This document shows, piece after piece, positions 46,212-53,855 of a DNA stretch of 64,000 nt. Positions within the stretch are counted from its first letter, which is position 1. Each line of letters starts with the position of its first letter. A program made the position numbers and the translations under genes. A model generated the notes under the pieces. The model saw only the letters and a program-made list of their open reading frames with translations. It ran no database searches and had not been told where the DNA came from. The DNA is from Herminiimonas arsenicoxydans (GTDB taxonomy: Bacteria > Pseudomonadota > Gammaproteobacteria > Burkholderiales > Burkholderiaceae_D): positions 2,046,001-2,110,000 of the forward strand of contig CU207211.1 in the NCBI GenBank assembly GCA_000026125.1, read 5' to 3'.

Positions 46212-47192
46212 TTAACTGGATGTCTTTTTCAAACTTTTGAGAAAGCGTTCGCACTCTGGCGGCAGCGGCGCATTCAGCGTCACCGGCTTGCCGCTTTCCG
46301 GATGAATGAAGGTAATTTGATGCGCGTGCAGAAACATGCGTTTCAAGGCAACGCGCTCGCCATTGGCTTTCTGCAATTCACGATTCAATGCAAAGTCGCC
46401 ATATTTGTCATCGCCGGCAATTGCAAAACCGCTGGAGGCCAGATGTACGCGTATCTGATGCGTGCGGCCGGTTTTCAATTCTGCTTCCAGCAGGGCGAAT
46501 TCGCCATAACGCTGAATCAGATTGAAGATCGTGTGCGACTCCATGCCATCGGCCTGCACACGGACACGTCGCTCGCCATCCGCCGTCGAATATTTGTGCA
46601 AGGCTAATTTAATATGCTGGCGCGCATTCTTCCAATCGCCGTGCACTAATACTAAATAGCGTTTGTCCGGTTCGCCGCCCCGTATCTGCTCATGCAAATT
46701 TGTCAATGCCGAACGTTTTTTAGCTAGCACCAGTACACCGGAGGTGTCCCGATCCAGCCGGTGCACCAATTCCAGAAACTTCGCATCCGGGCGAGCTGCG
46801 CGCAATTGTTCGATCACGCCATAACTGACACCGGAGCCACCATGTACGGCAACCCCTGCCGGCTTGTCGATCACCAGCAGATGATTGTCTTCAAGCAATA
46901 TCTTGAATTCTGCGCCGGGCGCAGTGGATGGTGCTTTTTCTGCAATGCGGATAGGCGGGATACGCACAACATCGCCTTCAGTCAGGCGATAGGTTTGATC
47001 AATACGACCCTTGTTGACGCGCACCTCACCGGAACGCAACACACGGTAGATGTGACTTTTCGGCACGCCTTTGCATATGCGCAGCAAAAAGTTATCTATA
47101 CGCTGACCGGCTTCTTCTTCGGAAATGGTGACAAGCTGAACTTGGACCGAAACTTGAGATTGGACCTGCGACGGGCGGGTGGGGTATGGCAT
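46212..47192 (-). CDS. rluC: 23S rRNA pseudouridine synthase RluC
   Basis: Makes pseudouridines at 955, 2504 and 2580 in E. coli 23S rRNA. 326 residues: an N-terminal S4 domain (GQRIDNFLLRICKGVPKSHI, RSGEVRVNKGRID) and the RluA-type catalytic domain with the catalytic Asp in VHRLDRDTSGVLVLAK and GRTHQIRVHLAS. I chose the ATG at 47192 (MPYPTRPS), with AGAGG upstream; two in-frame alternatives lie farther upstream (ATG 47231 and TTG 47255) but overlap the divergent rne promoter. Divergent from rne, as in E. coli and many proteobacteria. Confidence 0.94.
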   Translation of the reverse strand: MPYPTRPSQVQSQVSVQVQLVTISEEEAGQRIDNFLLRICKGVPKSHIYRVLRSGEVRVNKGRIDQTYRLTEGDVVRIPPIRIAEKAPSTAPGAEFKILLEDNHLLVIDKPAGVAVHGGSGVSYGVIEQLRAARPDAKFLELVHRLDRDTSGVLVLAKKRSALTNLHEQIRGGEPDKRYLVLVHGDWKNARQHIKLALHKYSTADGERRVRVQADGMESHTIFNLIQRYGEFALLEAELKTGRTHQIRVHLASSGFAIAGDDKYGDFALNRELQKANGERVALKRMFLHAHQITFIHPESGKPVTLNAPLPPECERFLKSLKKTSS

Positions 47193-47239
47193 TTCAGCCT
47201 CTTTCCCTGAAAATCTCGCTAAGTCCTTCATTTTGAATA

Positions 47240-47928
47240 TATAATCGTTTCGCAATGGTCACAAACCATTGCTGGTGTAAGAATAAAAAGACATTCTACA
47301 CAGGGGCGTCTTCATCGGCCTCGCCAATTTGCAAATTCGATGGAAAAGATGTGTATGCAGCGCCCCTGTGCGAGTCAAGGTTGCACCGTTGTTGTAATCG
47401 GATAACGCGCAAGGGTGTTGGTCAAGAATGTTTGGATTGTAAGGATAAGTCTGGCAAGCTCGCCGTTTAATGGAAAGCTTGCTGGTTGATGTGGTTCAAC
47501 TGTTTGCCGATTTGCCATGTTTCATATGGATCAAGTACTGTGTTCGCCCCCTGCAAGTTTCGTTGCGCTCGATTTATTCGACGCGCACGATGCGGAGCTA
47601 GCGAACATTCGGCAATCTTTTTACTGCATCCGCGCCCCGTTGTGACCACAGCGCGTCTGCGCTAAGTATCACACACCAAGGCAATTCCCTCCTCAAGCAC
47701 TCCTGCCCGGCGTACATCCCTGTACTGATGCTGTAGATGGCGCTTATTGCCGTCAATGCAAGATAGAAACGCTCAGCGAGCCGCAATTCGCTGCGATGTT
47801 CCCCAATGGCCACGATGCTATTGCCGCTCATCGCTTCACGCCGGCCCGCCAGATGCCTTCTGCCTGCACTTGATGTCTCTGGGTAACGCTATGGCTTTAA
47901 ACCGACCTTAGGGTCACGGAGCTTTTAC
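47240..47928 (+). promoter_or_regulatory. rne promoter and long structured 5' leader
   Basis: TATAAT at 47240-47245 would start a transcript near 47252, where an 8-bp hairpin (GCAATGGT/ACCATTGC, 47252-47272) begins. A long-range perfect 10-bp stem follows (CACAGGGGCG 47299-47308 with CGCCCCTGTG 47361-47370) and then GCAAGCT/AGCTTGC (47454-47482). The leader is about 670 nt, with no supported gene. In E. coli the rne leader lets RNase E cut its own mRNA; the same is likely here. Confidence 0.7.
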
Positions 47929-50850
47929 ATGAAACGCATGTTATTTAATGCAACGCAACAGGAAGAATTGCGCGTTGCCATTGTCGATGGGCAAAAACTC
48001 ATCGATATCGATATTGAAACAACCGGACGCGAACAACGCAAGTCCAATATCTACAAGGGTGTTATCACCCGCATCGAACCCTCGCTCGAAGCCTGCTTCG
48101 TCAGCTACGGTGAAGATCGCCACGGCTTTCTGCCATTCAAGGAAGTCGCACGCACTTACTTTAAAGAAGGCGTCGATGTCCGTAACGCTTCGATTAAAGA
48201 TGCGCTGCGCGAAGGCCAGGAAATCATGGTCCAGGTCGAAAAGGAAGAACGCGGCAATAAAGGCGCTGCACTGACTTCTTTCGTTTCGCTGGCTGGTCGT
48301 TACCTGGTATTGATGCCTAACAATCCACGCGGTGGCGGTGTATCGCGTCGCGTCGAAGGTGAAGATCGCCAGGAATTGCGCGAAACAATGGATAAACTGG
48401 ATTTGCCGCAAGGCATGTCCGTGATTGCACGTACCGCCGGCATCGGCCGCAACGTTGACGAATTGCAATGGGATTTGAATTACCTGATGCAATTGTGGCG
48501 TGCGATTGAAGGCGCGGGTCAATCCGGCGCTGGCGCATTCCTGATCTATCAGGAATCATCACTGGTAATTCGCGCAATCCGCGATTACTTCCAGCCCGAT
48601 ATCGGCGAAATTCTGATCGACACTGACGACATCTACGAACAAGCCCAGCAGTTCATGAGCCACGTGATGCCGGACATGGTGCATCGCGTCAAACGCTATC
48701 GCGACGACGTGCCGCTGTTCTCGCGCTTCCAGATCGAACACCAGATCGAAACCGCGTACTCGCGCACTGTTCCGCTGCCATCCGGCGGCGCGATCGTGAT
48801 CGATCACACCGAAGCGCTTGTTTCAGTCGACGTCAACTCGGCACGCGCTACTCGCGGCAGCGACATCGAAACCACTGCATTCCATACCAACTGTGAAGCC
48901 GCTGAAGAAGTAGCCCGCCAATTGCGCTTGCGCGATCTGGGCGGCCTGATCGTCATCGATTTCATCGACATGGAGAATTCGAAAAACCAGCGCGAAGTCG
49001 AAACGCGCCTGAAAGACGCTCTGCACTATGACCGTGCCCGCGTCCAGATGGGCAAGATCTCGCGCTTCGGCCTGATGGAATTGTCGCGTCAGCGCCTGCG
49101 TCCATCGCTGTCCGAAGGCAGCCATGTCACCTGCCCTCGTTGCAACGGCACCGGCCACATCCGCGATACCGAATCGTCCGCATTGCAAGTCCTGCGCATC
49201 ATCCAGGAAGAAGCGATGAAAGAAAATTCGGCATCTATCCACGTGCAAGCGCCGGTCGATGTCGCAGCCTTCCTGCTGAACGAAAAGCGCGGCGAAATCC
49301 TGAAGATCGAAACGCGTCACCGCGTCTCCGTCATCCTGATCCCGAACAAGCATCTGGAAACCCCGCACTACAAGCTGGAACGCATCAAGCACGACGATCC
49401 ACGTCTGGAAGAAGTACAAGCCAGCTACGCGATGACCGAGCAAGCGGATACCGACATCAGCTACGACAAGCGCCTGAAAGTAGAGGCCAAACCACGCCAG
49501 GAAGCAATGGTCAAAGGCATTACGCCGGATCATGCACCCGTCGTTGAACGCAAACCGGTAGAAATGGCAACAGCTGCTGCGCCTGCCGAAAAAGGTTTCT
49601 TCCAGAAACTCATGGCCTTCTTCAGCGGCAGCCCGGAACAGCCAAAAGCAGCACCGGCCCAAGCTGTTCAGGAAGACAAGAATCAACGCAACCAGCGCGG
49701 CGAACGCAAAGACGGCGGCCGCAATCAGCGCAATCGCAGCCGTGGCGGCCGCGGTGGTCGTGAGCGCGGTGAAGAGCGCGAAGAAACAGCGACAAAACCG
49801 GCACCGGCAGCAAGCGAAACGCAAAATGCTCGTCCGCCTCGCCCTCCTCGTGAACCACGCGAACCGCGTGAACCACGTGACGGCAATGAAGGACGCCGCG
49901 AACGTACTCCACGTCCACCGCGCGAAGAGCGCAAGGAAGTCGTTGCTGAGGATGCATCCTTGTTGCCAGTTGACGCAGTAGTTGCCACTACCGCAGCAGC
50001 CAGAACAACACCGCCAGCGGCTGAAGCTAACGGCAACGTTGCTGTCGTACTGGATGAAAACGGTATTCCGGTAGAAGCCGTTGAAGGCGAAGAGCAACCG
50101 CGTCGTCGTCGTCGTCGTGGCGGCCGTAACCGTAATCGTCGTGATCGTGACAATACCGAATCCGGTACTGAAAACGAAAGCAATGAAGATGGCGTAGTTG
50201 CGCTGCAAGATGACAGTTTGCAGGATGAAGCAGCTCAGACTCCAGCCACAGCACACGTAAGTGCAACGGAAATGGCGTCAACCGTCGCCAGCACAGTCCG
50301 CCAGGAAACAGTCGCACACGTAACGGAAGCCAGCATTGCAAGCGAAGCGCCAGTCAGCGCATTGACATCGGCAATCGCTGCACCGCTGATTCCGCAAGAA
50401 GTGATGCCTCAGGCCGAACCTGAAGTTGCAGCACCAGTTGTTGCCGTACCTGCTGCTCCGGCGCCGGAACCGGAACCAGTCGTTGCTGCACCAGCATTCG
50501 TTGCCGTTGAAGCAGCGCCGGTCGTTGAAGCAGTGCCTGCTATCGAGCCGGCACCGGTTGCCGCTGTCACACCTGCGCCAATGCCCCAACCAGCGCCCGT
50601 CATTGCTCCAGTCCCGGCCCCTGTTGCGACAGTCTCAGCCGCTCCGGCAGCAAGCACGAGTAAAGTTGATGACTTGAGCGAAGTGCTGCAAAGTGCCGGT
50701 TTGGTATTGGCGTCCACCGATCCGGAAAAATTGCGTGCAGCACAGGAAGAAGCTGCAAAGTTTGTTCCGCCACCACGCGTACCGCGTGAACGCAAACCAT
50801 TGCCACCGCAATCGACGGAGCCTTTGGTGCAAATGGAAACAAAGCGATAA
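47929..50850 (+). CDS. rne: Ribonuclease E
   Basis: Main endoribonuclease of mRNA decay and scaffold of the degradosome; 973 residues. The catalytic half (1-500) has an S1 domain (KGVITRIEPSLEACFVSYGE, DRHGFLPF), the 5'-sensor/RNase H-like regions, catalytic Asp residues in VSVDVNSARATRG and GLIVIDFIDME, and the zinc link CPRCNGTG near residue 401. The C-terminal half is disordered, with Arg/Glu/Pro-rich stretches (RNA-binding), RRRRRRGGRNRNRRDRD, and a long Ala/Pro/Val tail, ending in a conserved-looking LVQMETK. GGAG precedes the ATG. Confidence 0.97.
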   Translation: MKRMLFNATQQEELRVAIVDGQKLIDIDIETTGREQRKSNIYKGVITRIEPSLEACFVSYGEDRHGFLPFKEVARTYFKEGVDVRNASIKDALREGQEIMVQVEKEERGNKGAALTSFVSLAGRYLVLMPNNPRGGGVSRRVEGEDRQELRETMDKLDLPQGMSVIARTAGIGRNVDELQWDLNYLMQLWRAIEGAGQSGAGAFLIYQESSLVIRAIRDYFQPDIGEILIDTDDIYEQAQQFMSHVMPDMVHRVKRYRDDVPLFSRFQIEHQIETAYSRTVPLPSGGAIVIDHTEALVSVDVNSARATRGSDIETTAFHTNCEAAEEVARQLRLRDLGGLIVIDFIDMENSKNQREVETRLKDALHYDRARVQMGKISRFGLMELSRQRLRPSLSEGSHVTCPRCNGTGHIRDTESSALQVLRIIQEEAMKENSASIHVQAPVDVAAFLLNEKRGEILKIETRHRVSVILIPNKHLETPHYKLERIKHDDPRLEEVQASYAMTEQADTDISYDKRLKVEAKPRQEAMVKGITPDHAPVVERKPVEMATAAAPAEKGFFQKLMAFFSGSPEQPKAAPAQAVQEDKNQRNQRGERKDGGRNQRNRSRGGRGGRERGEEREETATKPAPAASETQNARPPRPPREPREPREPRDGNEGRRERTPRPPREERKEVVAEDASLLPVDAVVATTAAARTTPPAAEANGNVAVVLDENGIPVEAVEGEEQPRRRRRRGGRNRNRRDRDNTESGTENESNEDGVVALQDDSLQDEAAQTPATAHVSATEMASTVASTVRQETVAHVTEASIASEAPVSALTSAIAAPLIPQEVMPQAEPEVAAPVVAVPAAPAPEPEPVVAAPAFVAVEAAPVVEAVPAIEPAPVAAVTPAPMPQPAPVIAPVPAPVATVSAAPAASTSKVDDLSEVLQSAGLVLASTDPEKLRAAQEEAAKFVPPPRVPRERKPLPPQSTEPLVQMETKR

Positions 50851-50858
50851 GACCTGTT

Positions 50859-50915
50859 CATCCCGCAAAAGCGGGATGTCCGGTTGCAAAAAAGGGAGCC
50901 GAGGCTCCCTTTTTT
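50859..50915 (+). terminator. Tandem hairpin terminator after rne
   Basis: CATCCCGC-AAAA-GCGGGATG (50859-50878) is followed by GGGAGC-CGAG-GCTCCC (50894-50909) with A-runs before and TTTTTT after. The second is a classic bidirectional intrinsic terminator between the convergent rne and ribH genes. Confidence 0.9.
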
Positions 50916-50968
50916 ATTTCCTCGTTTTCTTCTGCCGCTAGCTGCAAAAGCCCAGCAACAAATAAAAC

Positions 50969-51472
50969 TTATGCTGCAATACGCTCCTGCGTCATCGCGT
51001 CGATCTGCTGCAGGCGCTGGATGGTATCGGCACAAGCATGCGCAGCTTCCTTCCCCTTCACCAGGAAATGCTGGAAGAAAAAGCCCTGATGTTCGTCGTG
51101 CGAATGGAAATGATGCGGTGTCAGTACGGCTGAAATCACCGGCACTTCCGTTTCCAGTTGGACCTGCATCAAACCGCTGATGACCGCTTGCGACACAAAT
51201 TCGTGGCGATATACTCCGCCGTCCACTACCAGGCCTGTGCCGACGATGGCAGCATAACGGCCGCTTTTGGCGAGCACTTTGGCATGTAGAGGAATTTCAA
51301 ATGCTCCTGCTACCTCGAAGAAATCGATTACATCTGCAGAATAGCCGCGCGCAGCCATTTCTTCGACAAATGCGATACGGCATTGGTCAACGATTTCCTT
51401 GTGCCAGCTGGCTTGAATAAAGGCGATACGACGTGCTGCGGATTTTGCTTTGATGTCGATAGCGTGCTGCAT
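50969..51472 (-). CDS. ribH: 6,7-dimethyl-8-ribityllumazine synthase, type II
   Basis: Condenses 5-amino-6-ribitylaminouracil with dihydroxybutanone phosphate, the penultimate riboflavin step. 167 residues. RIAFIQASWHKEIVDQCR, FEVAGAFEIPLHAKVLA and PVISAVLTPHHFHSHDEH match the decameric RibH2 type known from Brucella and Mesorhizobium rather than the icosahedral type (which usually has GxLTxEN here). It is monocistronic, preceded by an FMN riboswitch, so expression falls when FMN is plentiful. No other rib gene is nearby; a second, housekeeping ribH probably exists elsewhere. Confidence 0.93.
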   Translation of the reverse strand: MQHAIDIKAKSAARRIAFIQASWHKEIVDQCRIAFVEEMAARGYSADVIDFFEVAGAFEIPLHAKVLAKSGRYAAIVGTGLVVDGGVYRHEFVSQAVISGLMQVQLETEVPVISAVLTPHHFHSHDEHQGFFFQHFLVKGKEAAHACADTIQRLQQIDAMTQERIAA

Positions 51473-51574
51473 TGTGAAGCTCCTGTTTGCAAATTAAATA
51501 ACAGGGCATGGAATATCAAGCGGGAATGGCAAACGCACATGACCGGAATATACCGGTGCGTCATGAATCATCCC

Positions 51575-51741
51575 GTTCTCTATCATCCGGACTATGACCG
51601 TCGGCCTCGGGATCACACCGAGTCTGCTGACCTTGCTGAAGAAATCCGGCAACCGGATGGAAGCTCCAGCAAGCGCTCGCGGGCTAGACACGCAAACTGT
51701 GTCATTACCGCCGGTGGGGAATCGCACCCCGCCCCGAGAAC
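51575..51741 (-). ncRNA. FMN riboswitch (RFN element) controlling ribH
   Basis: On the minus strand the closing P1 helix GTTCTC/GAGAAC (51741-51736 with 51580-51575) surrounds the conserved RFN core: GGGGCGGGGTGCGATTCCCC, then ACCGGCGGTAATG, and near the 3' end AGCCCGCGAGCGC, GATCCCGAGGCCGACGGT and GTCCGGATGATAGAGAAC. These match the known aptamer nearly base for base. It lies about 100 nt before the ribH ATG. The expression platform is not obvious; there is no clear terminator, so translational control is likely. Confidence 0.96.
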
Positions 51742-51845
51742 GTAAAAAATGATGCAATGAATCACTGAAAAATCATGCGATTCATTACATCAGCAGCCAT
51801 GAATTTATCATGATTCAAAAAATGTTGCTGGCAACCACTGAATAT

Positions 51846-53315
51846 CTATTCCTTATCATCCAGCAAATCGCCCAGCGGCAAATCCACGCCCAGGAGCTGC
51901 TGCGCAGCCTCGCTTGGCAATGCCTCTACCGACTTCAGTTTGCGCGTCATCTGGCGGCTTCTGGTCTCGGCCTGTTCGATGTTTTTCGCCGCCCGTTCCA
52001 GCGTCGCCTTGGTCGCGGCCAGTACATCGCCGAATTTGCCGAATTCGGTTTTGACTGCGCCCAATACTTGCCAGACTTCCGACGAACGTTTTTCCAGTGC
52101 CAGCGTGCGGAATCCCATTTGCAGACTGTTCAGCAATGCCGACAAGGTCGATGGGCCGGCAATGCTGACACGATGCGTACGTTGCAGATCATCGGCCAGA
52201 CCGGGCCTGCGCATGACTTCTGCATACAAGCCTTCCGTCGGCAAGAACAGGATCGCGAAGTCGGTAGTCAGCGGCGGCGACAGATATTTCTCGGCGATTT
52301 TTTTCGCTTCACCACGCACAACGGCTTCCAGCTCTTTTCCTGCCAACAGCACGCCATCTGCATCGGCACGATCTGCCGCTTCCGCCAGGCGTTCGTATTG
52401 TTCCTTCGGAAATTTTGCATCGATAGGCATCCAGATCGGCGTGTGGCCATCATCGTTGCCCGGCAATTTGATCGCAAATTCGACGCGTGCGCCACTGCCC
52501 GGTATCGTTTCCACATTCTTCGCATACTGATCCGGTGTCAACACCTGTTCCAGCAGCATTTCCAGTTGCACTTCACCCCAGGTGCCGCGCGTCTTAACGT
52601 TGGTCAGCACGCGCTTCAGATCGCCGACACCGATTGCCAGCTGCTGCATTTCACCCAAGCCTTGATGCACTTTTTCCAGCCGGTCTGAAACCAGCTTGAA
52701 CGATTCGCCCAAACGCTGTTCCAGAGTGGCATGCAATTTTTCATCGACGGTTTTGCGCATTTCTTCCAGGCGCGCACCGTTATCGGTTTGCAGATCCTTG
52801 ATCTTCGCTTCCAGCGTGGCGCGCACTTCGGCCATCCGTTGCGCATTGGATTCCGTCAGCGTCGTCAATGTTTGATTCAGCGTATCGCCGAAACGCTTGA
52901 GGGCACTTGCCTGCTCTTCCCGACCGGTCTGCGCCTGCAGGGTAATGGCCTGGCGCATGGCTTCCAGTTGCAGCCCATTGACTTCATTCAATTTGGCGAG
53001 TTGTTGCGCGAACGAATCGATCTGGTTGTTTTGCAGCGTAGCCACGCTCGTCAATTGCGTTGCCAATGCCTGCTGGAATTGCGTGAAATTACTGCCCAGT
53101 TCCTGCCGTGTCGCCTGTGCGGTCGATTGCACCTGCTCGCGCAGCTCGCGTTCCATGCGTTCGCTGCCTTGTTGCTGATGGCGCTGCAATTCGTTTTGCA
53201 AAGTAGCCAGTTGCGGCATGATATCCACGGCGCGGTTGCGCAACATGGCGACGATCTGCAGCGCAATGACAACGACTGCCGCGAGCAGCAAAATAAGAAA
53301 GTGCAGTTGTGTCAT
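51846..53315 (-). CDS. rmuC: DNA recombination protein RmuC
   Basis: Membrane-tethered protein that limits recombination at DNA inversions; 489 residues. An N-terminal TM helix (LHFLILLLAAVVVIALQIVAML) precedes a long coiled-coil region (about 30-235) and a nuclease-like C-terminal domain (DLKRVLTNVKTRGTWGEVQLE, IPIDAKFPKEQYERL, TDFAILFLPTEGLYAEV). I chose the ATG at 53315, seven codons inside the longest frame, because it starts the TM helix directly. Confidence 0.93.
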   Translation of the reverse strand: MTQLHFLILLLAAVVVIALQIVAMLRNRAVDIMPQLATLQNELQRHQQQGSERMERELREQVQSTAQATRQELGSNFTQFQQALATQLTSVATLQNNQIDSFAQQLAKLNEVNGLQLEAMRQAITLQAQTGREEQASALKRFGDTLNQTLTTLTESNAQRMAEVRATLEAKIKDLQTDNGARLEEMRKTVDEKLHATLEQRLGESFKLVSDRLEKVHQGLGEMQQLAIGVGDLKRVLTNVKTRGTWGEVQLEMLLEQVLTPDQYAKNVETIPGSGARVEFAIKLPGNDDGHTPIWMPIDAKFPKEQYERLAEAADRADADGVLLAGKELEAVVRGEAKKIAEKYLSPPLTTDFAILFLPTEGLYAEVMRRPGLADDLQRTHRVSIAGPSTLSALLNSLQMGFRTLALEKRSSEVWQVLGAVKTEFGKFGDVLAATKATLERAAKNIEQAETRSRQMTRKLKSVEALPSEAAQQLLGVDLPLGDLLDDKE

Positions 53316-53378
53316 GTAAGTGTATGTCCGGGGCAAGGCAAATCAAATCGGGAACAGCCAAGGCACAGATGCGACTGC

Positions 53379-53789
53379 CTAACCATGTGTGTTGCGCATC
53401 CAGTCGGCGGTTTCTGCAAAGGCCTTTTGCAGATGTTCCTGCAAGGATGGAACGATACCGACGTCCTGCATCGCCATTTCCATGCAGCGCAGCCATTGAT
53501 CACGTTCATCGGTAGCAATTGCATAAGGCAGGTGACGTGCGCGCAGACGCGGATGACCGAAGCGCTCGACAAACAGATTCGGGCCGCCAGTCCAGCCCGA
53601 CAGGAACCAGAATAATTTATCGCGTGAACCATCCAGCGTCGTCGGATGCATGCCTCGTATCCCGGCAAAGGCCGGCTCCAGATCCATCAGGTCGTAAAAC
53701 CGATCGACCAGCGCACGCAAGCCGCTTGCGCCGTCCAGAAGTTCGTACAGGGTGTGCTGTTGATTTTCTTCAGTAGTCATAGCCTGCAT
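53379..53789 (-). CDS. Truncated haemoglobin (group II)
   Basis: Small globin of 136 residues. TLYELLDGASGLRALVDRFYDLM, FAGIRGMHP and KLFWFLSGWTGGPNLFVERFGHPRLRARHL contain the proximal His (RLRARHLP) and the Trp/Gly pattern of group II (TrHbO) proteins. These bind oxygen tightly and may detoxify NO or reactive oxygen. It ends 63 bp before the rmuC start, in the same direction. The start could be the ATG at 53789 or 53780; neither has a strong ribosome site. Confidence 0.85.
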   Translation of the reverse strand: MQAMTTEENQQHTLYELLDGASGLRALVDRFYDLMDLEPAFAGIRGMHPTTLDGSRDKLFWFLSGWTGGPNLFVERFGHPRLRARHLPYAIATDERDQWLRCMEMAMQDVGIVPSLQEHLQKAFAETADWMRNTHG

Positions 53790-53855
53790 GATAACGCATC
53801 GCTATGCGGCAGGACACGCTTGCAGAAACGACTGCACACTTGTAAATACCATGTT

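Noticed and set aside
48823..50256. Long open minus-strand frame opposite rne (477 codons)
   Set aside because: Its composition mirrors the codon bias of rne, it has no motif, and it stops and starts where rne's repeated segments do; rne is well supported.
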